Shown here: positions 11,401-45,327 of the stretch, piece by piece | Layout: each line of letters opens with the position of its first letter | Position numbering within the stretch: the stretch's first letter is position 1 | Assembly: GCA_009731375.1 (NCBI GenBank) | Contig: BJOX01000001.1 | Location: 945,212 to 999,814 of the forward strand | Reading direction: 5' to 3' | From: Paulinella micropora | Lineage: Eukaryota; Cercozoa; Imbricatea; Euglyphida | DNA length: 54,603 bases | Translations under genes and position numbers: made by a program | Notes under the pieces: model-generated | The model's input: only the letters and a program-made list of their open reading frames with translations | Told to the model about the DNA's origin: nothing | Databases searched by the model: none

Positions 11401-14173
11401 CCTGCAAAGCCTCCTCATCCCACTTCTCAAAGTCTCCAAAATCAATCATCTTCTCCAGCTTAGCCCGAGTTGCACCCCAATCGGGTATGAACTGGCTGTA
11501 GTACTGTGCCATCGCAAGAAAAGAGTGTAACTCCGTGCGATTCTTTGGCAACTGTCTACTCATGATCTCCTCCCTCTTTTCGCGCGATATCGAGACCCTA
11601 TTATGAGAAATCTCGTAACCCAAATACGTCACACTTGTCCTGGCAAGCTGACATTTCTTTAGGTTGCATTTCAGGCCAAAAGCTCCGATGCGCCTGAAGA
11701 CATCTGACAAGTGATCGATATGCTCTTCCATTGTGTTAGAGTATACGATGATGTCATCGATGTAACAAAATGCATATTCTCCCGCCTTCTGTCCTCTCCT
11801 TCTCATAAAACCATCCTCCGACTGGTCGTCATATTGACCGCTCAACATCTTCTGCATCGCCTTCTGAAAGAGCCCCGGGGCCTGTTTGAGTCCCATTGGA
11901 AGCACCTTCCACTGGTATATTTCCATACCCACAACGAATGCAGTCAGCCATCTGGATTTCTCGTCCAGTGGTATCTGCCAGAAGCCGTTCTTAAGGTCAA
12001 TGACCGAATAGAATTTAGCATTCCGCAGCACCCTTCTGCCTTCTTCTAAGGTCGGCAGAGGATTTCTCTCTTCCTCTAGCACCTTATTCACACGGGCATA
12101 ATTGATCGTCAAGCGCCATTCTCCTCCTGGCTTAGGGACGATTTTCGGTTGAGAGACAATTGGAGATGTAGATCTCTCAATAAAGTCCTCATCGAGCAAC
12201 TGTCTCACATTCTCCTCCGCTATTTTTGCCTCATGTATGCTCAAATTTGCCCTCCGTGGTGCCGGAGATGGCTCCGCACCCGGTATCTTGTAAATGACAG
12301 CAGTGAAGTCATCCGACTTTACACCACCTGCCCGAGGAGGGTCGAAAATTTCTCTGTACGCCTCCATCTTAGCTTTGAGAAACGCCTTCTCTCTCTCCGA
12401 ACCCACTCCTTCTTCTAAAATTTTCCGCGCCGCCGCTTGGAAATCTTCCTCCGACATCTTCTTATGCTCCTTGAGGGGCGCTAAGTCCTCCTCCAAACTC
12501 AAATCTTCCTCGGACAAATCGTCTAGTCCCGTTCTTTCATACGTGACTGTGTCCGGCTCATCATCATGACCCAGCCCGACAAGCATATCAATAAGGTTCG
12601 CGTATTGTATCGGAGCCTTACGGGTGTAGAAACCATCAAAGCATGTGAAAGCTTGAGGTATCAATTTCAACTTGTCCTGGGCTCTGAGCTTTTGCTTGTA
12701 TGCACTGCTCTGCTCCCGAGACCCGAGTCGACAAGCCACCACTAACTGTTGCTTGCGAGAAGGAACAGGTATAGGATGATCAATAAGCCGGTCCCTTATC
12801 TCCTGTGCCCAGATCGCCTTCTCATTGTATGGCAGAATGACAGTATACGGCTTGTTACTCTCAAATAGAGTCCGTAGACACTTTTTCACTTCAGTTAATG
12901 AGCGCGGCCAGGTAGGCACATCGCCCCAAAAGTTCGTGATAAAAGTTTTAATGTCATCCGCTGGAGTATCGGGGATACGCCCCTTCCTCCTTGGCACAAA
13001 CGCCTCTCTCTTCTCATCTGACACCTTCGCATGGTAACAGTAGCCATTAGTAATATGGACATCTGCCCCGCCACCTTCTGCGAATCTGGCCAACGACGGG
13101 CACTGTTTCGCAACACATATTATCTCCTCATTACGCGCTACGACTAAGTCATCAATAGACTTTCTGTCCCATGCGGGAATCGTAACCGTATACGCCTGCA
13201 TCTCCGTCTCCCAATTGTCGGTCCAGGTCAGTTCCTCCGGCACTGTGACATAGGGGTGTACATAGGCTTCAGTTGCCTCATGTACGAAGGCCAACTTTTT
13301 CCTCTCCGTTGCTAGACTCAGCTCAAAAGCCTCGTATGAGTCAGTAGCAGTCATCGGATTAATATCCTCCTCCTCTCCATTCTTCACTCCATAAATCACC
13401 CGCCGTGCGGCGCAATCGATCACAGCCCCCATCGTAGCCAATTGGTCATACGACAGCAGGATTGAACCGTGGTAATCGGGGACAACATAGAGGTCCGCAC
13501 GATATACTCGACCGGATTTCAATTTGAAAATTAATGTGACGATGCCCGTAATTTCCGTACGGCTGCCTACCCCTTTTAGGGTCCCCTTTGTTTTTCTAAT
13601 GTTTTTGTCCACCCATGTCCGGTGACTATTCAAAAACTTCTGGCCGACAATATTAATATTCGCCATCGTATCATTACCAACTTTTAATGTGGTTTGTAAA
13701 GTTTCACAAAAGAGGTCAGTGTAGCATAGCGCGTCTGGTCTATGTAAACTAGCCGCTAGCACATGAATTTTTCGTTCTAGGGTTTTGAGTCTAAGCTCAA
13801 GTTCCTTGTCCTCTTCTCGTTCTCCCCCCTTTTCCGCCAACTTAACTTCTTGAGTCTCCGGGGCTTCCGGTATCTCGAGTGTCTTTTGGACAGAGTCTGG
13901 TACACCGAGTGTACTCGTGTCTATAGCAGAGACTATTGAGTCCTTTGGCGGGGGTACGGTCCGCTGCTTCTTCGTAGGAGGAGACCTAGCCTTTGGTTTC
14001 GGCTTCCTCTCCTCCATCGCCTTCTTCGCCTTCCTATTCGCATCATTTATCATATTAGCTCTCGAAGGATGAACTAGCAAGTGCTTACCTTGAGGCTTGT
14101 GAGGCTGTGTGCCTTCACCTTCACGTCTGGGAGGAACGGAACCGTTCGTATCCTGTTCATCAACAGTAGGCAT
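8426..14173 (-). CDS. pol: Gypsy Pol: protease, RT, RNase H, integrase, plus C-terminal extension
   Basis: 1,915 codons from the first Met. Protease-like region around residues 150-270 has DTM-AN-INI at D168 where DTG-AN is usual, followed by an ILL...GAVID strand. RT has the VIDLKNGFWQIPL, MGLKQAPGLFQ and YIDD (804-807) motifs. RNase H starts VVDTDASKFAIGAVLQ (D956). Integrase has an HHCC finger (CIPC at 1311-1314), then the D,D,E core: HIDH (D1344), SDRGSDF, and ANGKIERVHR. A GPY/F module (GPYQIMEQMGPLNY) follows near residue 1585. About 250 further residues match nothing I know. Domain order RT-RH-IN places it in Ty3/gypsy. It follows gag in the same frame after one UGA, so the real product is probably a Gag-Pol fusion and the Met start may not be used. 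Confidence 0.95.
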   Translation of the reverse strand: MPTVDEQDTNGSVPPRREGEGTQPHKPQGKHLLVHPSRANMINDANRKAKKAMEERKPKPKARSPPTKKQRTVPPPKDSIVSAIDTSTLGVPDSVQKTLEIPEAPETQEVKLAEKGGEREEDKELELRLKTLERKIHVLAASLHRPDALCYTDLFCETLQTTLKVGNDTMANINIVGQKFLNSHRTWVDKNIRKTKGTLKGVGSRTEITGIVTLIFKLKSGRVYRADLYVVPDYHGSILLSYDQLATMGAVIDCAARRVIYGVKNGEEEDINPMTATDSYEAFELSLATERKKLAFVHEATEAYVHPYVTVPEELTWTDNWETEMQAYTVTIPAWDRKSIDDLVVARNEEIICVAKQCPSLARFAEGGGADVHITNGYCYHAKVSDEKREAFVPRRKGRIPDTPADDIKTFITNFWGDVPTWPRSLTEVKKCLRTLFESNKPYTVILPYNEKAIWAQEIRDRLIDHPIPVPSRKQQLVVACRLGSREQSSAYKQKLRAQDKLKLIPQAFTCFDGFYTRKAPIQYANLIDMLVGLGHDDEPDTVTYERTGLDDLSEEDLSLEEDLAPLKEHKKMSEEDFQAAARKILEEGVGSEREKAFLKAKMEAYREIFDPPRAGGVKSDDFTAVIYKIPGAEPSPAPRRANLSIHEAKIAEENVRQLLDEDFIERSTSPIVSQPKIVPKPGGEWRLTINYARVNKVLEEERNPLPTLEEGRRVLRNAKFYSVIDLKNGFWQIPLDEKSRWLTAFVVGMEIYQWKVLPMGLKQAPGLFQKAMQKMLSGQYDDQSEDGFMRRRGQKAGEYAFCYIDDIIVYSNTMEEHIDHLSDVFRRIGAFGLKCNLKKCQLARTSVTYLGYEISHNRVSISREKREEIMSRQLPKNRTELHSFLAMAQYYSQFIPDWGATRAKLEKMIDFGDFEKWDEEALQAFNTLKDIIYKDPKDGGLVLMMPDFTKPFVVDTDASKFAIGAVLQQEDEEKKLRPIMFISRKLCAAERNYCTRQREALAVVWALKRLREYLWGGPLFTVRTDHHNLLWLMNHEQTGRLARWQAFLSCFNFTMVYLPGKRNVVADSLSRLEFQSEVSALVSSVEMMDLSTDKVYEVSHIEAMQMARGVRYDRTGLRYSPQGPEHGICCEAHVLEDAEWSYEAYENAKANIKEEEETTEVCTEPPQENRSELDEDPERVGVRLEDGTIHIASPTAWRQQQATDPEFKELITLYKNPNELKKTPQIKDQMKEMAWRDGLLWYKGQHGKFASQPDKWTLWVPEKLRRFIYVAAHNCPLLAHPGRQRTHWFIARRFWWKGMKEEIDREVDACIPCKTTKTPLKANFGLIGTFPLHAGMFEFLHIDHVGPFPESAEGYRYLLTAIDRATNYVWVVPVKDATGKTTAEALIDRIVSQIGVPRKICSDRGSDFNNEVIDRLSKYYGMKWQYVTAYNPRANGKIERVHRPLKASLKMYCMKKENQRAWVEAAPSFAFAMNCLPSSALGGARSSVSPYQLVYGREPNIPTSLLHPKDTWADEDELFGMRLRAKMEAEQIVAAHREAERRKTDAQGVRQAHLDQVRFQVGDIVLLYHPQVPKGVSSKLFTHWKGPYQIMEQMGPLNYKIRGRGKVQIVNVRRLIKYDPFLLEDESVEEALKRMKEDFKEVPPIQKEDTLEEENAYRAPVTEKEETEKESKEDSNRKSAAGTQSKAPIVRGGTKEKFTEAQRRRAQNDLIFDQPRKVARSTRATDVHGGGGEKDTNPNAGNVDIRHVRWKEGEAIAAIKWVRDAFYLLRPAESHVADDTLSDLYLMRAVAVPQTTRAARTSKRSLAAKTIQPVLHFWRSMDPVEDPKARQYLPVYKDAKNLETWDDTITLRDKDHTAWTIQSLPRGVLDIPFDLSLGAIPNKIWDILEESKFDLTFVGGPPPGKGVRARRRRQ

Positions 14174-14251
14174 AACTGTGACTGTCGGATTAAAAAGAAC
14201 AGTTTTTATCTCCTTCTCTCTCTTCTTTTCCTCTCTCTTCTCCTCCCGTCA
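14174..14251 (-). promoter_or_regulatory. Gag-pol junction: single in-frame UGA, candidate readthrough site
   Basis: Minus strand reads GTC GTA GAC TGA CGG GAG. The 25 codons after the UGA are all sense codons and run into pol in the same frame (14251 minus 14173 is 78, divisible by 3). No -1 or +1 shift is needed. UGA followed by C is a context known to be leaky in eukaryotes. Readthrough itself is inferred. Confidence 0.6.
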
Positions 14252-16762
14252 GTCTACGACGACAACACGCTCACCTGAGCCGGTGTCTTCGTCTTGACGT
14301 CCCCCCTCCGTAGCGGTATAAGCTTGCTGGGGGTAGTTGGAGCTGGAACTGGTGCTATAATTCCAGTATCCGTGTCCTCTGGGAGGGCGCGCTGGGGTCC
14401 GTCCTCCCCTTCCACGAAAGCCTCGTCCTCGTGGTGCCGCCCCTCTTGGTGTCCCTCGGGACCCTCGTGACGATCCTCTCGTCTCTCCTCCTCCTCTAGT
14501 CGGCGCCTTTGATCGGCCCGATGTCTCTCTCTTCTCCCTTCTCTTCATTCTGTCAAGGAAGTAAATGATGGCCTCCCGGAACTCCGCATCCGAGACCATA
14601 TTCGCATTCCACCTCCCCTCCTCCAACTCCTTCTTGTACATGGCGTACATGGTCTTTTTCATGCCTTCGAGCTCTCTAAGGAAAAGATTTCGCTGCCTAT
14701 CATCAAGAGAGTCGTGGCTGAAGAGGCAATTGCCTACTCCTTTCTGTGCCTCATGCTTACACGCCATGTATGAAAAATAGCGGTAGCACGGCGTCGGCTC
14801 ATCATCTCTCCCCCTCTTGAGACCTGCCGTTCGAGTTGCATGTGCTGCTTGAGCACCTCCAACCCCCTGTGTCGCGGCACTGGAGAATGACTCGGTGGCC
14901 GTGTCCAATTCGGAACACGCGTCGAGCACCTCCTTGAACAGGTCGCCCGGCGGAGTAGCCGCTACAGTCCTCTCGTATATATTCGTTTCTAAAAAATCCG
15001 CCGTCTTCACCGCCGTGAAGGTCGGACAGGACTGTATGATCCTTGCGAGCTTGCTCGGGTGTCGTGTACACAAAGCACTCAGGAAGTACAAAATGATAGA
15101 CTTCCGGCTATAAAAGAGCCCGTACTTGGCGCTGACCTCAGTGAGGATCGCTGCCAACCTCGTGCCAATGCCCAGCCCTTCGTTCACCTCTTGAAAAATC
15201 TCAAACCCAATCAAAGTACCAGTGCACAGGTGCTGATACCCATGAGTTTTAAAGTATTGCAAGAGGACGGCAACTGGCACCGTGCATTGCAGGTCTGAGG
15301 CTGCTCTCCTAGCCGCCACCTCTACCGCTCTCATCGCCTTGTACTCCCCAACATCAAACCCTTGTGTGATGATTGATGGGTCCAACAAGGTGTACAACGC
15401 CTCATACTCCTGTGTTTCGTCCGTTGGATGCTGCTTCATACAAGCATCAATTCTTCTGAGCTTGTCTCGAAGGTTCGCATCCGTGTCCTTCTGACTCGCT
15501 GTCTCTGCATACAGCGTCAGAGCAGTGGCATCGGACTTTGTATATTTTTGGAAGGCCTGTATGATAGCCTGTCTGTCCTTTTTGTCATTACTGTTGACAA
15601 TGACAGTGGTAGGCGCTGAGCTAGTCGCAGGGGCCGAAGGGGCTGTGTGGGCTGACGGGGCGGAGCGGCCCGAGGGAGCCATATAAGATCCAGAGGAATA
15701 TTTCGGTCCCTTTGTTCCCGCCGCCTTGGCTAATGCAATCTTTGCCTCCATCTCCTTCTTTTCTTTCTCAGCCGCTAGCTCTTTGATATACAGCTCTTGG
15801 GCATGATGAAAAAAAGACAGGATCTCAGCTGCCTTCCGAAGGAACAAGGCCTTCTCCGCCAACTCCTTCTCTCCCGCTTTATTGGTGGGGGGTGGTGCGG
15901 CCGTCCCCTCCAAGATCGTATGATCCTTCGTGAAGACCCACCTCTTCCATGCGTCATCCTTCACCAAGGCCGCATGCAGCTTCTTCATCCTCGTCACCCC
16001 TCCAGCTTCGCCTTCTATTTCCCTCAGGGCCGGGTGAAGGTCCCTGCCAAACTGGGTGTGTTGGAGTTTACCCAGGTCCACTAACTTGGCCTCCATAAGT
16101 TTCAGAGACACATCCATGACATTGATCTGTCCTTTTGGATTCCTGAACTTAAACTCCTTTTCCACTCTCTTTATTGAATCAATGTCCTGACCAGGATCGA
16201 GCAACCTAGCCAGTGCTCTTGTGTTCCATGGCAGCACAGTCTTTCCAGTCTGGTACTCAAAGAGTATAGCACACTCAAACACTGTCCATGAGAGGTCGAG
16301 TAGCTCCAGTAAAGACATATTGTCCCCAAATGAGACATGTTGCACCTGTAACTGTGCACCGTCGTCTCTGAGGAATTCTGCGAGAGGCAGAGCTTGCCTT
16401 GGGAGAGGGTAACAGATGTCCTCCTTCTTCAAGGGTTGTCCCCATCGCATTTCTTGGGGAATGTATAGCCATTTATAGGCCTCATCCTTCCCTTTCTTCT
16501 CCTCAAACTCCTTCTTACTTAGTTTGCCATATTCGGCCACAAACCTCGCTTCCTCTCCTCCCTTCTCCTCCTCCTCGACTTCCTCTGCTCCTCCTGTGTC
16601 AAAGGAAGGCGCAGTAAAAAATTGATTCTCTGCTCCTCCTGTGTCAAAGGAAGGTGCCAGATCTCCTCCTTCTGCATGAGGGTCAACGAACTCCTCTTCG
16701 TTTCCTGGGGTTCGCTCACTCTCCCCCCCTCCTTCCTGCCAGTCTTCAGACCTAGTAGACAT
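14249..16762 (-). CDS. gag: Gypsy Gag with CCCH-type finger and RGG tail
   Basis: 837 codons. The N-terminus is acidic and contains a tandem PSFDTGGAE repeat. The middle is helical and capsid-like in composition, with a Lys/Glu coiled-coil-like stretch and an Ala/Ser/Pro linker (YMAPSGRSAPSAHTAPSAPA). Near residue 675 there is Cys-x8-Cys-x10-Cys-x3-His (CYRYFSYMACKHEAQKGVGN followed by CLFSH), a CCCH arrangement instead of the usual CCHC zinc knuckle. The C-terminus is rich in RGG/RG repeats, which suggests RNA binding. The gene ends in UGA (14251-14249) with C following; the pol frame continues after it without another stop. The first Met follows the 5' leader. Confidence 0.9.
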   Translation of the reverse strand: MSTRSEDWQEGGGESERTPGNEEEFVDPHAEGGDLAPSFDTGGAENQFFTAPSFDTGGAEEVEEEEKGGEEARFVAEYGKLSKKEFEEKKGKDEAYKWLYIPQEMRWGQPLKKEDICYPLPRQALPLAEFLRDDGAQLQVQHVSFGDNMSLLELLDLSWTVFECAILFEYQTGKTVLPWNTRALARLLDPGQDIDSIKRVEKEFKFRNPKGQINVMDVSLKLMEAKLVDLGKLQHTQFGRDLHPALREIEGEAGGVTRMKKLHAALVKDDAWKRWVFTKDHTILEGTAAPPPTNKAGEKELAEKALFLRKAAEILSFFHHAQELYIKELAAEKEKKEMEAKIALAKAAGTKGPKYSSGSYMAPSGRSAPSAHTAPSAPATSSAPTTVIVNSNDKKDRQAIIQAFQKYTKSDATALTLYAETASQKDTDANLRDKLRRIDACMKQHPTDETQEYEALYTLLDPSIITQGFDVGEYKAMRAVEVAARRAASDLQCTVPVAVLLQYFKTHGYQHLCTGTLIGFEIFQEVNEGLGIGTRLAAILTEVSAKYGLFYSRKSIILYFLSALCTRHPSKLARIIQSCPTFTAVKTADFLETNIYERTVAATPPGDLFKEVLDACSELDTATESFSSAATQGVGGAQAAHATRTAGLKRGRDDEPTPCYRYFSYMACKHEAQKGVGNCLFSHDSLDDRQRNLFLRELEGMKKTMYAMYKKELEEGRWNANMVSDAEFREAIIYFLDRMKRREKRETSGRSKAPTRGGGETRGSSRGSRGTPRGAAPRGRGFRGRGGRTPARPPRGHGYWNYSTSSSSNYPQQAYTATEGGRQDEDTGSGERVVVVD

Positions 16763-17515
16763 GGACGCTGAAGGAATACGGATGAGACAGAGTTGTTTCT
16801 ACCCCGTAATTGCTCTGTTCGTCTATGAGGAACGAATAGAGAGAAAAAACGAAAAGACAGTATAGAGAGAGAGCGTCTCACCTCTATGTCTTATGTTTTT
16901 TTTTTTTTTTTTGTGAGAAAGAAGTAATCTGTACGACTTTCTCTGAAAATTTGATCTCCTTCTCCACTCCTCTTTTCTTTTTCTCTTTTTGTTGTTGTAT
17001 CTGTTATGAGGTACGAGGACCTATGTACAGATAATGTCAAAGAGGCTAGAGAAGCACTCCTTGAGAAGTCGACTTGTCGTCTGACACTTGTTCAGACCTA
17101 TTGTCGAAAGACAGTCAGAGATTTGCAAAAATACTCTGATGTGTGTGGTTTGAGAGGCAACAAAGTGCACAGACTTGAAAGGTAGAGTACTACGCTCGTG
17201 TCCTTCAAGTTTGTTTGTATCTGTGAGTGTTTGTTTGTACGTCTGTTGACCTACTCTGTCTCTGTCTCAAGAGAGAACAAAAGAACAGCTACGAGGTCTG
17301 GTGTCTGGCCTCCTTGTGAGGACACAGATACAGGCTGTGGAGAGGGTACTGAGACACCTACTCACAAACGCCTAGACGTCTAGTTTTGCAAAAAGAGCTG
17401 TGTGGGGATGTGCTGGAGTATTTGTTTTTTGGAACACCTACTCAGAAGAGATAGATATGTTCAATTTTTCTTTCTGCTGCCAAGTTCCAAAAACAAGCCA
17501 GAAAAGAAAGCAGCC
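16763..17515 (-). other. 5' leader of the gypsy element
   Basis: Untranslated region between PBS and gag, with pyrimidine-rich tracts and a T-run at 16894-16911. It would carry packaging signals in this family. No clear ORF ahead of gag. Confidence 0.6.
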
Positions 17516-17533
17516 TTGTGCTGGTGACTCCAA
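17516..17533 (-). promoter_or_regulatory. Primer binding site
   Basis: Minus strand TTGGAGTCACCAGCACAA directly follows the 5' LTR end (GATTGTAACA). TGG starts one base inside. It would pair with a tRNA whose 3' end is ...GGTGACTCCA. I cannot name the tRNA. Confidence 0.7.
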
Positions 17534-17780
17534 TGTTACAATCCCCGAAGATAGCTCAATAAAAAGTCGGTAATACAACCAGACACAAATCCCCAAAAGA
17601 GAATGATGTCTCGTTATATTAGCTCAGTGAAGCCGAAAAGAAAACGGCAACAGACCAAGGTTAAAATGGCATTAGGTCAAATCCGGCCAAACGATATTGA
17701 AAATAATGGGAAAAAACTAGGTGCACCTGACACCAGAAAAAGGATACTTTTTACCGGCTATCCGGGGGGTGATGCCTACA
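17534..17780 (-). repeat. 5' LTR of the gypsy element
   Basis: Partner of 7384-7630. It would hold the promoter for the genomic transcript on the minus strand. Confidence 0.95.
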
Positions 17781-17795
17781 GAATTTGGAGAAACT

Positions 17796-18041
17796 TTACT
17801 GTTGTTTTCGGTCGAAGATATGATTGAGGGTTTTTCTGTGTGGAAGTTTCGCGAGCCGTCGTTCAGTGTCAAGGTCTTCTTGGGCTCTCGAGATCCGCGT
17901 GCGGACTTTGGCAACTTCTTTGAAAGCTCGGGGCAATTCTGCTTCCAGGTCCAGCGGGGAATCGGAGGGCCTTTCAGCGAGAATTCCAGCCACCACGGTA
18001 CCTTTGAGGTATAGGGTTCGACATATCCTGCCAAATATCAA
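17796..18041 (-). CDS. Unrecognised coding-like fragment interrupted by the gypsy insertion
   Basis: 81 codons with protein-like composition (YLKGTVVAGILAERPSDSP, then an Arg/Glu helix KVRTRISRAQEDLDTERRL). It stops just inside the gypsy flank. It could be part of an older retroelement or an exon. No family is recognised. Confidence 0.25.
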   Translation of the reverse strand: MIFGRICRTLYLKGTVVAGILAERPSDSPLDLEAELPRAFKEVAKVRTRISRAQEDLDTERRLAKLPHRKTLNHIFDRKQQ

Positions 18042-18296
18042 TATTATTCAATATTATTCAATATTATTCGATATTATTCAAAATCATGTTATTCACTTGA
18101 ATCAATATTACTGATTCAAGTCTATTCTTCAATATTATTCAATATTATTAAACGTTATTCAACATGAAGTTATTTAATGTTATTCAATAATTATCAATAA
18201 TATTCCATATTATTTAATGTGATTCAATTTATCAAACTTCATTATTGAATATATTTAATGCTGCCAGGATTAATATTATTTAATAATAATAATAAC
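18042..18296. repeat. Degenerate AT-rich ATTCAATATT tandem repeat
   Basis: About 10-bp units (ATTATTCAAT) repeated with divergence. No coding capacity. Confidence 0.8.
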
Positions 18297-19529
<1,233 letters not shown>

Positions 19530-20108
19530 TACCTACCTACCTACCTACCTACCTACCTACCTACCTACATGCATATATAAATTCATACATACATACATAC
19601 ATACATACATACATACATACATACATACATACATACATGCATGCATGCATGCATGCATGCATACATACATACATACATACACACATACATACAAACATAC
19701 ATACATATATACATACTTGTCAATATACACCAATGTACCTAACTACCTACCACCTGCCTACCTACCTACCTACCTACCTACCTACCTACATACGTACATA
19801 CATACATACATACGTACGTACATACGTACGTACATACACACATGCATACATACATACATACATACATATATACATACATACATACATACATACATACATA
19901 AATGCGTGCATATATACATATATACATACATACATACATACACACTCACACACACATACATACATAAGTACATACATACATATATACATACATACATACA
20001 TACATACATACATACATACATGAATACGTACATACATACATACATACATAGATATATACATAAATACATACATACATACATACATACATACATACATACA
20101 TACATACA
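19530..20108. repeat. (TACC)n then (TACA)n microsatellite
   Basis: Tetranucleotide array with TGCA and CGTA variants. Reading frames in it (HTYI, MYVC) are artefacts. Confidence 0.95.
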
Positions 20109-20212
20109 TGATGGCACCCTACGCCAGACCCGCACTGCCGACCCCGCCTCTACGCGCGAGGGCGCAGCGAGGCGGGGGTCGGCAGCCTCAGCCCTGTGGT
20201 TAGCGTAGGTGC
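20109..20212. repeat. Long imperfect GC-rich hairpin
   Basis: Outer arms CACCCTACGC / GCGTAGGTG and inner arms GCCGACCCCGCCT / AGGCGGGGGTCGGC pair around a ~19-nt loop, with an interior mismatch region. It is the only GC-rich island next to the microsatellite. Function unknown. Confidence 0.6.
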
Positions 20213-20897
20213 AGCCCCCGGCTTTAAATACACTTGTGCCAAAACACACCCCTGGAAACATCTATTACACCTCGGCTCTGCCAGACCCGAAATCTTACTA
20301 ATCAAGTTGTCTGATACTATGAACAGTACTGATGACACATTCATCTCAATTTATCTCGAATCGATTAGTTTTATTCCTGCGTTGCAACGCAAAGAAATCA
20401 TACTGAAGTCACAAATGTGAAAACAAAAAAAAAGAAACAAAGAATGAGCAAGACAGCGTGAAATAAAAGCAAGTAGCAAGCAATTTCTTGCGAAAAGTGT
20501 TTGCGTAAAAAGCAAAAGCGTTCAACATTCATAATATAAAGAACAGTATCAGAGGGACAAGACACCATCAAAAATGATGAAAGCAAGCAACATGAAGTCA
20601 ACAGAAAAAAAAGAAAAGACAGATATCACAAAATGTTGCTAAAATATTACTTATAGTTTGCTGAAATATTACTTATCGTAATAGCGTTTATAACTGTTGC
20701 AAAAGAAATGAAGTAATGATCCGCCAGCTATCACCAACAACATGTAATAATTGCACAATGTCACGAAATATATATGATAATACAGCAATCCATGTAAATA
20801 TTGAAACGGTATCAGCGATGTTCACACATATGAATTAGAGGATATTGTAACAGCGATTTGCATAAACACTGAAGCGATACATAACGATGGAGGTATA
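20213..20897. other. Anonymous AT-rich DNA
   Basis: Unique sequence with a short repeated phrase (GAAATATTACTTAT near 20640-20680). No convincing gene. Confidence 0.5.
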
Positions 20898-21113
20898 TTA
20901 CTGAGGACCTTCAAGAGGCCAAATCGAACAGGTTTGATCTCGTCGTACGAGAATGCTGAAAGCCATCATGTCAAAGCTCAGGACAAGAGCCTTCACTTGG
21001 AGTGCGCTGCATGTTCGTACCAGACTCAAATATTGACTCAGAGCAATGAATTCAAAGTTGAGGTCTTTTGCCACTTGAATGCCCGCAGTAATATGAATTA
21101 AAATCATATCCAA
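20898..21113 (-). CDS. Possible isolated exon, function unknown
   Basis: 71 open codons with protein-like composition (GIQVAKDLNFEFIALSQYLS, then VKALVLSFDMMAFSILVRRD). Splice sites are not clear. It lies 3' of the large minus-strand gene on the same strand, so it could belong to another gene. Confidence 0.25.
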   Translation of the reverse strand: MDMILIHITAGIQVAKDLNFEFIALSQYLSLVRTCSALQVKALVLSFDMMAFSILVRRDQTCSIWPLEGPQ

Positions 21114-21298
21114 AAGGTATATGGCAATAAATATGAAAGTACTGAAAAGTTATACATACATTTTAAATAGGGATAAGATAAAATCGCAAATGTATAACAT
21201 GAAATAAAAATAATACAACAATGAGTGAACGATAATCGAACAGCGATTATTCTACATAGAGGTTAAGCACAGAAGTGTTGAGAGTATGTATGTATCAG

Positions 21299-21356
<58 letters not shown>

Positions 21357-21677
21357 TGTGTGTAGACAAAAAAGGGAGGTCGTTCCTACGGTCAGTTTCC
21401 CGTGTCAAAAGATAAGAGAATGCGAGTGAGTTCAGGTGTTAGTTAGTTAGTTACTTACTTACTTAATTACTTAGTTGGTTGGTTAGCTGGTTAGCTGGTT
21501 AGTTGGTTACTTGGTTGGGTAATTGGTTATGTAGTTTGTTGGTTGGCTGCTAGTATATGCAGTAGCTAGCTAGCTTGTTGGTTAAATTGTTAGTAGTTGG
21601 TTATTTAGATGGTTAGTTGCAGATCCTTTGCGGCGACTGTTTGCGGGCGACGCTGAGTTGGGTTGTGCATGAACTTG
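21114..21677. repeat. Short (GA)n and degenerate (TTAG/TTGG)n tracts
   Basis: GA tract at 21299-21357 and TTAG/GGTTAG-type repeats at about 21436-21612. The bases just before 21678 lie downstream of the predicted stop of the large gene. Confidence 0.7.
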
Positions 21678-45044
<23,367 letters not shown>

Positions 45045-45219
45045 GATAAGGTACAGCCAAGCAAACAGTCCACAACACTTCCTTCCGGTAGTCACTGTTG
45101 TAAGATACACAAGCAAGCGACCAAGCTTGACTTGGAGAGGCTGCGCCAAAACGGAAGCACACCTAGAAAGCATCACGTCCATCCTCTAACATGCAGCATC
45201 AGGAAGACTTATGAAAATT

Positions 45220-45263
45220 ACTGTTATTACTGTTACTATTACTATTATTATTACTATTCATTA

Positions 45264-45327
<64 letters not shown>
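45220..45327. repeat. (ATT)n array before SINE copy 1
   Basis: Trinucleotide array. It could be the tail of an earlier SINE insertion. Confidence 0.85.

Larger units (their letters stand above)
7384..17780 (-). mobile_element. Complete young Ty3/gypsy LTR retrotransposon
   Basis: About 10.4 kb. The LTRs at 7384-7630 and 17534-17780 differ at one base (G/A near 7594/17744). They have TG...CA ends and are flanked by GAAT on both sides (7380-7383 and 17781-17784), or by AGAAT if the terminal A is counted in the duplication. On the minus strand the order is 5' LTR, PBS, ~750-bp leader, gag, pol, ~800-bp 3' region, PPT, 3' LTR. Both main ORFs are open, so the insertion is recent and may be active. 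Confidence 0.95.
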
